DNA of 64,000 bases, taken from NCBI GenBank assembly GCA_032173965.1, contig CM063283.1, positions 79,300,743-79,364,742 of the forward strand, in the 5' to 3' direction. A model generated the notes under the pieces. That model worked only from the letters and a program-made list of their open reading frames with translations. It ran no database searches and was not told the origin of the DNA. The position numbers were made by a program, and so were the translations under genes. This document shows positions 48,594 through 62,017 of this stretch, in pieces. The DNA is from Sitta carolinensis (taxonomy: Eukaryota > Chordata > Aves > Passeriformes > Sittidae). Each line of letters opens with the position of its first letter. The first letter of the stretch is position 1.

Positions 48594-51500
48594 ATATATA
48601 TTATATTTATCTTGAAATATATATCTTATAAGATTTATAAGATAAATATACATCTTGAATTTTTCTGAGGACAATTAGGGCAGTAGAAATGATACTCAGG
48701 CTCACACCTTAAGTGTTGTGAATTTGAAGAAATATTCATTAAACAATTCTAAAAGCACTCAATTCTCTCAAGAATATGAATGGAAGATGAGTACATGAAC
48801 ATAAATATGTATAAATATATGGAGTACATCATAATCCAGGATGAAATGAACATTGACTGTACATCCCCATTTTTCAATTTTAGAATTTCCAGTCTTTTGA
48901 ATACTTCACATGAAGCTTGAATGCATAATTAGATATATGCAGAGAGATTCCCAAGACATAGGATTGGAAAGTGTTTTTTAAAACATCATACCAAGAACTT
49001 CTGTAAATACTTCCATTATTCAAATTCTATTTATGATGTTAATTCTTTTTTGTTATAACGTGTATGTGTAGAGTTGTTAACGAATGTATGTGCTTTCAGA
49101 ATAAGTCATGGACTGTTGAAATACGGCAAATGGAGCCTTAAAAATAGATGTAAGTGGAGAATACAAGAAATTTCTGTTCCCTAAGACTGGTTTTTAGCCA
49201 TTTCTAGCCATTTCATCCTGCCCATTTTGCATAAAAACTACACACCGTGATATTAATATACAACATTTCATTCTTCTGTCGCAGCATATTTTTTCTCTTT
49301 AACTTCTAACTTAATGTTGCATTTCATGTTTGACACATGAAATACACAAATGCAATCAGAGGAATGCATTTATTTAACTGTCCAGTATTTCTGAACCAAA
49401 TTTGTTAATCTTACTGACCAATGGACAAATGCTATCACTGAGTTATAATCAGCACAGGCCATAAAGAATAATAGAAGCCTTGACACTGAAATAAACTGAC
49501 ATAGAGACTTATCATTACCATTTTTATTTGGTGGCAGTTTTCAGTATAACTCAGCATAAAACATTTGATAGAAATTCCAAGTACAGCTAAATGATTTGGA
49601 ATAAATAGCTGGGACTTTTCAATTGCAGTTTCTTATCTCTATCTGCTGAAGTCTGATTAAGCAATATTGGATTTTTTTTTTTTTTTTCATAGCAATGCAA
49701 AGCTCTCTATGTGTTATGTCAGCTATGCTAAATTTAAAAATGTGGTCCTAAAACCATTTCTAAAAATTACTTCTAAAACCAGGTCATCTGCCTACTTCAC
49801 TGATTTTGAGAATTGCCTGCCTAAGTACAAATGTTTGAGTATTTACTGGTACTAGAGAAACTCTTTGAATATGTAGTAGTTGAGGATGCTGCACTTGCCA
49901 CAGGCAATGTATTAAGAAAAATCTTAAAATAAAAACATTGAGATTTGTTTTGTGTTACCTAAATATAAAGTGACATTCAAAAAAGAGGGAATTTCTGGGA
50001 AAGAGGAACTGAGAATTTGAAATTGAATAAAATCTTCTGCTAGAGGTTCTACAGGTTCTTTTGCATACTGAAGTCTGTGCCATAGATATGTTTGAGCTAA
50101 GGGGGAGAGTTGAGTTCATGTATGCCCATTTAGAACTCTTTCAAGTGAAATTTGCTCACAGAGGACAGGTTGTCATTACTGAAATAAGGTATGACCTCTT
50201 CCTACACATTTCCAGTTTAAGTATAACCTATGAATATTTATGTAGCATAAGAATTCCTATAAGAATATTCATATAAGAATATTGAAATAACTAAAGTGAG
50301 ATAAAACGCTTCTTAGTTATTTTTAATATCTAGAGTTTTAAATTAGAAAATAGTGGTTAAAAAATATTTTTTAAAACCATTAAAATAATATCATATGTAG
50401 GGCAGATGAATAAAATGAATGCAGAGAAATACAGCAGAAGTGAAATTCATGTAGGCAGACTTTATTTATGCTGATAACTATAACTTATTTAAACCATAGG
50501 CAATAGTTAGAATAAATTGTGTGATAGTTGGAAATTTGATACAAAAGCATCATCAGTTCTGCCTCATAGAGGTTTTACTGCCTTCGATCTCTTTTGTGGC
50601 TTTTGTTACTTCACTTTAGTATTTATATCTTAGCTTGTGAGTTCATCCAAATTTGACTGAAGTTTCAGGGAGTAGAAGCTTCCAAATTTCTAATATTGGA
50701 GGAATTAAACCACTGTTCTAGTGGTGTTATCATTCACAGAATTTAAAATTGAAAATGATGATCTCATCTGCAGTATTAATGTCTAATGGCCTAAAGGTAT
50801 GACTTGATATTTTGTGACAAGATAATTGCAAAAGTATTATTTGTATCATCCTTTTAATTTCCTTTGAGTTATTCATATCTTCAAAGGTTTTCAACTTCTC
50901 AGCATGAAGTTGCTTTCAGTGAGAAAGTGGTGTATTGCATACCCCTGGCCACAACTTAAAATAATCCCTATAATGAATAGCATTATTTGGAAGATAATAA
51001 TAATATGATAACATGAAAAACTTTCTAGAGAGGTACAATTCTAAATTTATTAGATCAATTCAGAGAGCTGGAAAAAAGCATGCTGAATTTTTAGACACCC
51101 ATTTTTAATTCACATATTTTGATTTTGTTATTTATTTATTATTTTAATATATGTACTCTTATACCTGCAAACTTACTAAAATAATCAACACTTCTGTTAT
51201 TTTAATAGTGAATCTAGGAAGTAGTTAAGCAGTCCAATATTCACCGAACAAAAAACAAAAAAAATCATTAAAATAAGGCTATATTTAACTTACATTTAGA
51301 AAATTTTTGCTCTTAATATATTTTAATTTTTTCTCTATGATTATATTTATTTCAATATCTGTGATGACTGTGTAGCCTCAGGACTCCAAAACATGAAGCA
51401 ATTATTTTCAGATACTAAATTAATTAGAAAATTTGTCAATTCTAATAATTCCAATTAAAATAAATATTAAGATATTTAGCACTGACATTAAAAATCAATA

Positions 51501-52369
51501 ACAATAAGCTGTAAGGAAAAAAAAGCATGCAGAATTTACAAAGCGACTATCTGATTATGTTAAGTAGAACTAATAATACCCACATCAATTTAAATAAAAG
51601 AAAATGGGAAATCACAGGCAATCACAAACATGAAGACAATACTTCCCTGTAAATCAAAAAAATAATTTTTTTCTATAGTACAAATTCTACTCTGGTAATT
51701 AAATTTTTTTGTTTCCCAGAGAAAAACCTTTACATTTTGCATGTTTTTGTAGAAATAAAAGTGGAACAACTTTTGGACCTTCAGTCTGTTGTCTATAATT
51801 ATTTTCTATCTTGGAAAGTTGTTTTTTTTCTAACTGGTCTCTTTGTTGCACTATATCTAGCTGTTACATTCTTAGAATCTGCTCATGATTCTATGCCTAG
51901 ATCTCCCTCATGCCATATCTGTCATGCATCTCCCTTGTAAAACTGTTTTCTGTGTCAAATTCAAGATTCAATATTTTTAAGTCATAAAATGTTAATTGTG
52001 ATGCATTGTTTTAAAGATGTAGTTGTGTAGACACTTGTACTGATTCACTTGGCATCAAAGAAACTCAGATTGTTGAATATTCATATTGTCGCTCTCTATT
52101 TTTCTTGATTGGTAATAGAAGGGTGTATATAAGTTTATATCCTTTTACTAAAGGTATACAATTCACTTATAAGTAGTGACTTACAGAGTGTCTTGTATCA
52201 CTGAAATTGCCCATTTCTGAGTAACTAGAGCAGTAGCTGCAATAGGTTCCAATAACCATGTGTGAAATTACAGCATACAGACTGATATGAAATTTGGAAT
52301 ATCTGAGTAATATGAGGAAGCTCATTGCCTGTCGTCATTTAGCGATCCACCTTCAAACCTTGAGGTGGG
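48594..52369. other. Unique AT-rich DNA, no gene seen
   Basis: It begins with an AT-rich inverted repeat (48602-48650). The rest is unique sequence. No ORF shows a domain. Confidence 0.5.
48602..48650. repeat. AT-rich inverted repeat with inner palindrome
   Basis: A 12-bp stem, TATATTTATCTT at 48602-48613 against AAGATAAATATA at 48639-48650, encloses a perfect 12-bp palindrome ATCTTATAAGAT at 48623-48634. Confidence 0.85.
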
Positions 52370-52490
52370 ATATTATGTGGCTGGAAGGAAGGATAGTTCC
52401 TTGTGGCATTTTCTGCTCTTGCAACTGGAAGTTTTTTATCCTCTGGCCATTGCCAGAGTATTGGCTCCATTTATCTCTGATTCTGGAAGT
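52370..52490 (+). mobile_element. Possible ancient CR1/L3-type 3' end
   Basis: A 'tcctctggccattgccagag' phrase at 52438-52457, followed by 'tattggctccattta' and 'tctgattctgg', resembles the 3' end of old amniote CR1/L3 elements. Only one short stretch supports this, so the call is weak. Confidence 0.3.
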
Positions 52491-53139
52491 AGCTTCAAGC
52501 TGAGTGCTGATAGCATTAGCTAAGCATTTTCCTTTCAGGCAAGTACATACTTAAGACTTTCCTGGCTTTGATTTGTTTCAATATTGGGAAAGGAGAAGCT
52601 ACCCTAGGGGAGACTTTTTTATTCAGAAAAACATAAGTTGGATGCTGTTCTCAATTACACTGGTGTAAAGTAGCATTAAATCCTAGTTAAATACTTAAAA
52701 TTCTTAAAAACTTAGATTAGATCTAAATTTATATCTCAATACTAGAGATAAGAATTTGATCAAATTATTTCCCAAAATGCATCCTGTAAATACTTACACT
52801 TCACTTAAAAACTAATTGATGATATGTTGAATGAAATTGTTAGCAAATTCTTCAGAAAGACAAGTACTTTTGATCTATGAAATTCAACAAAAATATTTTA
52901 CATAAAAGTAAAATATTTTAAAAATGTTTATATGGCCTGACTTTGGTGAGTCAAAAAATATTACTGGAATATTTTCCCTTTTCCATTTACCTCTCTGTTC
53001 TCAAGTGAAACCATCTCAAAGGGAAAAGCAAAGGCAAAAGTATGCTATGAGTCTTGCAAAATAATTAGTAATTTTAAAACTCTTTGGTAATTTCTTAAAT
53101 TACCTCAGCTGGATTTCTGCGTTTCATTAGTATTTCGTT

Positions 53140-53390
53140 TGTGTTTATTTTTCTTTGGGTTCTTTGCTTGTTTATTTGTTTTGTTACATTAGAGTTTTTT
53201 TATTGTTGTTGTTGTTTGTTTGTGTTTTGGGGGGGTTTTTGATTGGTTGTTTTCGTTTTGGTTTTTGGGGTTTTTTTTGTTTATTTGGCTTTTGATATTT
53301 TGTGGGGGGTTGTTTGTTTTATTTGGCTTTTGATAATTTGTGGGGGTTTTTGTCTTTGTAGGTTCTTTTCTTTGTCTGTTTGGGGAATTT
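53140..53390. repeat. GT-rich low-complexity tract with 38-bp duplication
   Basis: TTTG/TTGT units and G-runs. ATTTGGCTTTTGATA occurs at 53283 and again at 53321, followed in both cases by TTTGTGGGGG, giving a 38-bp tandem unit. Minus-strand frames here are Asn/Lys/Pro/Thr-rich translations of the repeat. Confidence 0.85.
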
Positions 53391-56300
53391 TTCAAGTAAC
53401 TGGTTTCAGTCCAGTGTAGTATTCTTATGGAATTTTAAAAATCCTTCTATTCACCTGAACTATTAAAACCTGTACTTAATTTTTCATTCTAAAAATGTTA
53501 GCACGTGTCACATCGGTTTAGTAATTATGCATTAAAAAACTTGAAAGATCACAAAACTTCAAATTTTGGGGTATGTTATAGGAAAAGTAATATTTTAAGA
53601 TTAACAGAATTCTGTATTTCTCCAAAGTTTAGTCACCATTTAAAAATGACATTCTTATTTTGTCATATTTATTACATCATTCATATTCTCTAAAACATAA
53701 CAAATTAAATGAAAGTGTATATGAATAGCTTGTGTCAAGTGTCCAAGGTACCAGGTGTCTAATTATTATTCTTGTTTGAAAAAGCCCTTTTTGACCGGTA
53801 GCTCTTAGAATTTCTTAGTCCCCATAGCCTCCACTGTTACTTTGAGCACAATTTCTAATGGCCAATGATTCAACTGTTATGTGAAACTGTCAGTGGGATG
53901 CTTTTATTTTGGGTGTACTTGAAATTGATCATCTAGCATAACTCACAGGCTTTCCAGGTGTTAAACTGAGTCTAGCCACATAAGGTTTATTCAAGAATGT
54001 CGTGGTTTAAGCATTGACTATATAATCCTTGCAAGGAGCTATAAAATGCATTAATGGGGACATTTTCAACTCGCAATGCCATCACTTTAAACACCCAGCT
54101 AAACTGAAGAAGGCAGTTATTTGTAAAATCTTTTTTGAATTGTGCATATTTATGCAAATCCTCTAAAATTTCCTATTACTTCTATTACACCAGGTACAAA
54201 AAAAAAAAGATGCAGCTGTGTGTAGTAACATTGCTATGCACATGCAGATACATTCTGTTTCAGGCCCTAGACTGTGTGTAGCAGAACATTTGCTCTGTAC
54301 TCGTTAACCAACATTATGATCATCTATAGAACATATCTGCTTATCAGAGAAAACATATTTTATTGATCATGCTATGCCATGTGCATTCCTAATGGGGATA
54401 GCATTTCCATTTTGCAGTCAATGAGACAGACACGCAGCAATCTTGCAACACAACCACAAACCATGGCACTTCTGTAACCCCCTGTTTTGATAGCTTTTGA
54501 AAGGCTTTTATGACTTGTTCTTTGATGATGCTTATCTCTCTGCATGATCCTGGGTAATGGGTACAAATTTGGGGGACATGGGGTAGATTAAAGCACAAAC
54601 ACCAGGCTCAGAACCACATGGTCATAAGTGGTGGTAAGGGGGACTAGATGAGTAGTAAGGCTGGGGTAGCACAGCTGATTGATGCTGGCTAGTGCTTTAC
54701 TAAATTAAACTGAGGTGTTTAACCTTAGAGAAAAATCAAGAGCTCAAATGCGAGGCAGACAGTGGCATTTTGGGTGTCTTGGGAAAGAGTCAATTCTTAG
54801 GGAGCAAAACTGTTTTAGAGCAGGATCCAGCTGGAGAAATCTTTTTAAAATTTGATTGAAATGTTAAGGGATCCAAGGTTTACTAACCTTAATTTGACCT
54901 TCAGTTTTACTGTACATGGACTTTTCTAAGCCTTTTCAACAGATTTAATTCACACATCATTGCATTTCTTCTTCATCAGTGTCCTTTAGAATTCTGAGCT
55001 TTCTGGAAATTGAAATAAGAAAAAAAGCAACTATGACATTTATTTTATATATGCCATGATGTTAGTAAGTTTCCTACTGAAATATTTTTAAAAACTTTTA
55101 TGCACTGAAGAGGAAATTGTGCTGATCATTGAAAACCAATGGCTCTGGGCAACTCTTAAGTTTTAAATGTTTCATTTTAAGAATTATATCAAGACAGTCA
55201 TACATTTTCCCCATATGATTTATTCAACAGGTAAGTACTGTAAAATACCTAAATAGATAGGGTGTATCCCACTAGCTTTAATTGGATTGTTAAAATCTCC
55301 ATGTATATTGCATATGCCAAATAATGGAATTTGTCTCAAAATACTTTGAATTATAATTTGGTTTTTAAAGGGTCTAGAAATCTGATTCAGATTTTAATTC
55401 TAAAAAAAAATCACTAAAAAAGTGATAATTTTCAAAGAAATATACCCCTGCTTTCCCTAAGTTTAATTGATACACAGATGAAGAAAAAGAGAGTTGATAT
55501 TGCTTTTTCAAGTATTTAATAAAATTTTATATCAGTTGCATCTAACTAAATTATAGTTACAATAATAACCAATTCCCATTACATGATTTACTTGGGGAAA
55601 TTCATCCAATAGTTCTAAAAAATATGATCCAGCATGGAAATACTTGATTTTGCAAGACAGTACGATTTTGTATTAATTAATCTGTCTTCAATCTCATTCT
55701 AACATTCCAGTGATTAAGCAAAGTATAAATTATATTCTTTAAAATAAAAGGAAAATACTTAATTGCATATATTATTCTGAAAGTAAATAATTCATTTATA
55801 GATCATAGACTATAAAGATGCCACTGAGTTGATCATGCCTGTACTTCTCATGTTGTTTAAGATACTTGACTTTCAGAGATATCCATGTGGGATGAGTAGT
55901 TATTTCAGGAGAGTAGACTTTTACTGGAATCAGGATGTGAGAGAAGATATTCTGGAGCCTCTCAGATGGCAATAGGCACTACTGTGAAGCAAGTCAATCA
56001 AACTTTATATTTCATGAGATCATAATGGAAGCTTAAACTTCTAGCAGTAGACACAAAGAGGTTTAATTCAGAGTGTGGTCTACTACCCATTCACAAATTC
56101 AACTGTGATACAAATCTCAAGGTTCAGAGTTATATCTCTGAGGACTGAGGTAAACTGAGACCTGAGATGCCTCCAAACTGAGGAAAACAGACTCCTCAGG
56201 TGAATCCAGATGCATATAGAAATGCATGCAACCAAACTGACTCTCAGTCTGCATGAACCATAACAAGAACCCAGGGACACACACAGACATCTACATTTAG

Positions 56301-58125
56301 ATGTTTCCAATATGTTTCCAGATGGTTACAGTACATAACTGAACACCATCTAAAAATACCAGAATCAGGAATTCAATCCATATCTCAGGATAAACCCTTC
56401 AGCAATATAAACATAGATTATCCTTTATTCCTAGGAATGTTCCTTGCGTTGTAAGTAATAAGTAAAAAAATGAGACCCAACTGGTAAGAATGACAGTAAA
56501 ATAAAGAAAAACTCTGGTAAAGGGAAGAAAAGCAAAATGAGTTATTTCCTAAGTTGTAGTTTAAGTGTTTCAAAGACAAAGAGCATGTATAGCCAGCTTC
56601 TCACAACGTACTGCCAAGAAATGCTGACTGTACAGCTGGACTGATCCAGATTGACATCAGTGGTAGGAGAGTCCAATAGAAGCTTTCAAGAAACAAGATA
56701 TTCTTGGCAATAAAACTAAAAATATGACTAGTTATACCAGTTCTGATATAAAGATGGCAGGTGTTCTTCACATTTTTTAAAGGCATTATCAGTTGAAAGC
56801 AGTCCAAATGGTGATGAGCAAAAAGGAGAGCACCTGCTTTTCTCTCATAAACACATACTGCTCAAAAGAGGAGTTCCTGGATAAAGACATGCATGTGCTT
56901 CTGTAATAACTGCCTCTTAAAGAATGTCTGGGAAAAGAAAATAAAGAACAATCGGAATTACAAGACTGCATTAAAAAAAGAGTTCTGAGTATATATTAAG
57001 AGGATAATTTCTAGTGCCCTTTTTACTCAAAAAAGAATTGTTTCTATAAGTCTTCTTTATCAGTCCAGCTGCTCCTCCTATTTTGTTATTCAGCAAGGCT
57101 TGATTTGTAAGAAGCTATATTTAAACTAAAAATCTGTTAATGATAGAAAAGAATAATGTTACGAGTCATGGTAATTAAATAATTTGACATTATAATGAAC
57201 GAGTTCTTTTGTTGAATACTGGTCCAACTACATCTGACAAACTTAAACCCCGAAGTAGAAATCACTACAAAAATCAAGTCAAAAGATACAATTATGTGGA
57301 CCATTTATTGCAAAAGTTGTCTAGCATTTTTAATTTTTTTTACAAAACTTTCTAACAATTATATATGTGAATCCTATTCAATATACTGTTGAATACTGAG
57401 GCAAATATATACCAAACATATAAACAACAGCTTAGGTAAAAAAATATTACTCTTCACAGCTGAATTCATGCACAATGATTATTTTTGCTCTCAAACTCAG
57501 GAGTTGGCATATGGTGATTAAAGAAAATGTAAAAAAATATGTACTGAATTATGCATTATGTCTTAAAATATTACCTGAATTTCAATAAATAAGCATATTA
57601 AAAATATAAGAAAATTATAATTTAAAAGAGTCAGATACAAAACATAATCCATTCTTCCACGGTAGAACAAAAGGATGTTTTTAGTACTTGTCATGTTTTC
57701 AACTTTCAATTAACTTGCCAAGAAAATGACAAAGAGGTGATTTCTGAAACAGCAAAATAACAATTCACACAACAAATCTTTCTGGAAACTTGTTCCCAGT
57801 CTGAAAATGGTAAAATCTATTCTATGTGGTAACACAAGGAAATGACAGTTCATGCATTATACAAATACAGATAGAGTCGAAATGATTTTACTCCAGAACA
57901 GAAAAAAAATCCTAGAATAGGATCAGGCAAGTACTGGGAAGAATAAGAAATCAAATAGTTCATTTTGTTTATGCAAAAATCTTTAAAATCTTCTCTTAGA
58001 AAAATGAACACAAGTAATAAAAAGAAGACTTTAACAAAGCTCTCCTGCTTTACAATGTAGTATTTAGGTGTTTGGCTACTTAAGTATTTCTTGTCTCCTT
58101 ATCACAATACAACATCAAACACGAA

Positions 58126-58149
58126 CTATGCTATTCTATGCTATTCTAC
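58126..58149. repeat. 10-bp tandem repeat CTATGCTATT
   Basis: About 2.4 copies, ending in CTACT. Confidence 0.85.
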
Positions 58150-58200
58150 TAAGATTTGTTTAGGATTTTTAATTTTTTTTTTTTTAATTTGATTGATGAT

Positions 58201-59440
58201 ATAGAATCATAGAATGTTTTGGGTTGAAAGAGTCTTTAAATCTTATCAAGTCCAACCTTTTAACCGTGAGCAGGGACATTTTCACAAGACCAGGTTGCTC
58301 AAAGCCCTGTCCAGCCTGGCCTTGGAGACTTCCTGTGAAGGGGCATCCACAGCTTCTGTAAGTAACCTGTTCCAGTACCTCACGAGATCTAATCTGAATA
58401 TTCCATTTTCAGTTTAAAACCACTACTCTTTATTGTATAATACAGGCGCTGGAGAAACACTTTTCCTTCTCATAAGCCCCCTTTAATATTGAAAGGCCAC
58501 AAGAAGGTCTCCCCAGAGCACATTCTCTACAAGTTGGACAACCCCAACTCAACATTATTTCATTTTTTCATGGAAAAGTGTTCCAGTCCTCTGATAATTT
58601 TTGTGTCGTCCTTTAGACCCATTCAACAGATCCATGTTTTTTCTTGTGCTGGGGATCCCAGAGCTGGATGTTGCATTCCATGTGACATCTTAAAAAAGTG
58701 GAGTAGAAGGGGAGAATCATCTTCTTCAGTCAATTGGGATCCCTCTGGATGTAATCCCTTCCTGATGAACCACTCAGTAAGGTGGCATCTGTGAACTTGC
58801 TGAGGATGCAGACTCAGTGTCACTAATTAAAGGAAATGAACAATATTAGCCCCAACAAGGACTGCTTAAGGACAGCAGATTTTAGTGATCCCATTTGGAC
58901 ACTGAGCTGTGGGCTGCCCTTCTTTGGACACACCCATCCAACCAACTTATTATACATCAAATAGCCCTTCTTTAATATCTGTATCTTTTTAAATTAGAAA
59001 AAAGGATATTATGTCAAAATCCTTGCAGAATTTGAGATACATGGCACCAGCTGCTCTTTATCCACCAATGCAGTCAGTCCATCAGAGAGGGCTACCCAAT
59101 CAGTCAGGAACAATTTGCCCTTGGTGAAGATAAGTTGCCTAACTGAAATCACCTCTGTGTCATCCACAGCTATGCCTGCATGGGATATGTGGAATGTCCC
59201 ATAATCTTACTGAGCACTAATGTAAGGCCGACTAGTCAGTAATTCCCAAGATCTTCCCTTTTACCCTTTTGAAAAGGGGTGTGCTCTTTCCTTTTTCTCC
59301 AGTAATTGGGGATTTCACTTGACTACCATGACTTTTCAGATACAATTGAGAGAAGCTTAGCAACTGCACCTGTCAATCTCCTCAAGACATGGTCATAAGG
59401 ACCTCAACAGCTTCATTGAGCCTTTTTGAAGTGCCTTAGG
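58201..59440 (-). mobile_element. CR1 LINE, about 1.2 kb (minus strand)
   Basis: The reversed tail ATAGAATCATAGAAT is at 58201. The 3' UTR and ORF2 follow in antisense order: 'gaccaggttgctcaaagccc' (58290), 'ctcataagccccctttaa', 'gctggggatcccagagctgg' (58651), 'gtggcatctgtgaacttgct' (58783), 'cactaattaaaggaaatgaac' cut short, 'tggacactgagctg', 'cagctgctctttatccacca' (59048), 'agtcagtaattcccaagatc' (59234) and 'gggatttcacttgactacc'. It is truncated at its 5' end near 59440. The coding frame is interrupted throughout. Confidence 0.93.
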
Positions 59441-60741
59441 AAAGTATGTATGATGCTACTAGAGCACTTGTGAAAGGAGCTTTATGTGACCAGCTCAGCT
59501 TGTCTATGCTGTAGACGTGTAAGTAGATGTACTTCTGCTCAGTTAGTAAATCAATCAATCCATTGCCATTCATCCCTGACTCACACACACGCACTTTTTT
59601 TTTTTCCCAGAGGCCTTAATAGGTCTGCTCTGGACATCCAATGTTTTGCAAAACTCTTACAAAACTAATTAATTAATTTATTTTTTATATTGTATATAAA
59701 TTATTGTTCATATTTATATTTCCTGCCTTCACTGTGACCAGAACCATGACCATATGTTGGTTAGAATGGTGTGAATACAATCACCACATAGAAAACTACT
59801 TCTGCTCCATATGCTTTGCATTGATTTATTCCCTAGAGCATGAAGGCATACATGTATGAATATGTAAGCTTGTCTAATACAATTATAGATGTTTGTATTA
59901 ATCATATGAATATTAATTTTACTTTTTCTTAGTTTCATAGCCCCTAGTAATTTGTAGCAATAATTAACACAAGTTAATTAAAAAGATATAAAATTTGGTG
60001 GAATGTTTAATTTTTTTACTTCACAGTTCAATTTATGTTTCTATTATTTTACATTATACTAAAATAGAAAGAGAAAAGTTTTGGATTGCTGTACAGTAAC
60101 TTATGCCATCCATTAGTCAATATGCCTCCTTAAGGTACGTTTCAATGTTATGCACTCTTGCATAAATAAGACCATTGTTTTCACACTAATTTTTCTCTTG
60201 CCTTAATAATTTTCTTTAAAAAAGATATGCAGATAAAATCATAATTCTAATATGATTGAACTGTCCGACTTTAATGAAATCTAGTATTTCAACTGAGGAA
60301 TCATTACAACTTTATAGAAATGAATCATACTGATACCTTCCCTTTTTTTTCTTTATCAATCTTCATTTGTGCTTATGTATTTTGACAAAATTCTGTCAGT
60401 TCCAGCTCTTAAATAGGCCAAAGTGTAGGACAAAGCATGTGTGCTTGACTCACATTGTCAGTATTAAATATGTTCTGTTGTGCTATTCTCTTATTTTGTC
60501 TACATCCTCTCAATGTCCTACTAATCCTTGCCTGATTCTGAGTGAAGTAAATAAAAATCATGTTATCTGTAAACTATTTGTTACCCCCATATTACAATAT
60601 TTCCAAATATTCTAATACTCATTTTGTACATTAAATTATAAGCTAGTAATGGAAAATTATAGACACAAGTACAAAACAAGGAAATTATCAACTAAGCCTG
60701 TATATTACTCATTGCATTACTTCCTTCATTTGAAATTCGAC
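59441..60741. other. Unique AT-rich DNA, no gene seen
   Basis: It holds a short T-run (59597-59606) and an AATT run at 59665-59680. No ORF with a domain is present. Confidence 0.5.
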
Positions 60742-61380
60742 CCTCATTTCCTATGAAGAGGGGAGTGATTATATCAGTGGATGAGAGAAGGATACAGATG
60801 TCATTTATCTGGACTTCTGTAAAGTCTTTGACACTTTCCCCCACAATATCCTTCTCAATAAATTGAAAAGAGACCTATTTGATGGGTGGCCTGTTAGACA
60901 GATTAGAAAGTGATTGGAAGATGCTACCCAGAGGGTAGCGATCTGCAGCTCAGAATCCTGATGCCCATCAATGAAAAGTGGTGTCACTCAGGATTTTGTA
61001 CTGGGACTAATGTTATTTAATATCTTCACTAATGACACAGAAGAAAGGATTTAGTGAACCCTCAGCGAATTTGCAGATGACAGCAAGCGGAGAAATGTAG
61101 TTGACGCACCTGAAGGACAGGCTGCCATCCAGATGACCTGGACAAACTCAAGAAGTGGGCCCATGGGCATCTCCTGAAGCTTAATGAGATTGAGTGCAAG
61201 GTGCCATACCTGGCTTGCGTTAATCCTCAGTATCAATACAGGGTGGGATATAAACATAGTGAGAGTGGCCCTGCCAGGATTGACTTTGGGGTACCGGTGG
61301 ATGAGAGGCTGAACATGACCTGACAATATGTGTTGGGAGCCCAGAAAGACAATTGTTTCCTGGCAAACGTCATAACAAGG
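60742..61380 (+). mobile_element. CR1 LINE, 5' piece of a split copy
   Basis: It begins within the RT domain ('gagtgattatatcagtgg', 'gatgtcatttatctggact', 'gtctttgacactttccccc', 'tttgatgggtggcctgtta'). The catalytic region near 61064-61090 still spells FADD in one frame, but surrounding frameshifts and stops leave it dead. It stops at 61380, where the LTR begins directly after CAAGG. Confidence 0.93.
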
Positions 61381-61583
61381 TGATGCAGTTGACTGGAACC
61401 CAGGCTAGCTCTCGGCACACCAGCACCGCGCCAGGTGCGGGGAACAGCTGAGGCGTGGGGTTTGTGCACTCAGCTGAACCTTAGGAGCAAAGGTTCCTAA
61501 GCACAGACAGTCTCACCACATCTAGGGTTCAGGCAAAGAAGAAAGAGAGAGGCTCTCCAAGGCTAAGGTTCCAACCGGGATGA

Positions 61584-61648
61584 TTTATTTGGGTTGAAGG
61601 AAGACAGCCAAGAAGAGCCCTGTGAAGGTTTGTGCACAGGATTTTATA
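61584..61648 (-). promoter_or_regulatory. LTR TATA box and poly-A signal
   Basis: TATAAAAT (61648-61641) and AATAAA (61589-61584) on the minus strand, about 52 bp apart, place transcription start near 61615 and a short R region. This is the best preserved LTR promoter in the window by motif, though activity is unknown. Confidence 0.6.
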
Positions 61649-61671
61649 CTGTTACAAATCAAGGGACAGGT

Positions 61672-61698
61672 ATACTACAACGTCCAATGTTGTAGTAT
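61672..61698. repeat. Perfect 10-bp hairpin in LTR U3
   Basis: ATACTACAAC (61672-61681), a 7-base loop, and GTTGTAGTAT (61689-61698). Confidence 0.9.
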
Positions 61699-62017
61699 TA
61701 GGTTAGGGGCGGAGTTGAAGGATTGGGTCATGTGTCTTGGGACGAATCAGGGCAGATAGGAGGAGGGAAGGGGTCATGGGATTGGTTCTGGGGAGGATTG
61801 GCATGGAAAGAAATGGAACAAGGAGTTGGGTAACAGTGATTGATAGGGAAAGGACTGGAACAGAGGTGGGGAAAAGCCATAAAGTGAAACAGGTGGGAGG
61901 ACACAACTTTGGGAACAAATCAACTTGGGAATAAACACAGGGGGAAACAAGGGAACAAACCATTTAATATCAAAGAACAACAATTGAATTAAACTAAGAC
62001 AAACATAAGCTGCAACA

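Larger units (their letters stand above)
52491..58200. other. Unique AT-rich DNA, no gene seen
   Basis: It holds a GT-rich low-complexity tract (53140-53390) and a candidate conserved patch with a POU octamer (53985-54190). A CTGAGG-rich stretch lies at 56150-56200, and a 10-bp tandem repeat at 58126-58149 sits just before the next CR1. Confidence 0.5.
61381..62017 (-). mobile_element. ERV solo LTR with 5-bp target duplication, inside CR1
   Basis: A 637-bp block has imperfect terminal inverted repeats: TGATGCAG on the left and CTGCAACA on the right. CAAGG flanks it exactly at 61376-61380 and 62018-62022. The minus strand has the LTR layout: TATAAAAT at 61641-61648 and AATAAA at 61584-61589, so U3 is on the right and U5 on the left. 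U3 is purine-rich on the plus strand. A 5-bp duplication fits ERVL-type integration but does not prove the class. It does not resemble the other LTRs in the window. A 10-bp stem hairpin lies at 61672-61698. There is no internal region, so this is a solo LTR. Confidence 0.92.

Noticed and set aside
53189..53395. Asn/Lys/Pro/Thr-rich minus-strand frame
   Set aside because: It is a translation of the GT-rich low-complexity tract.
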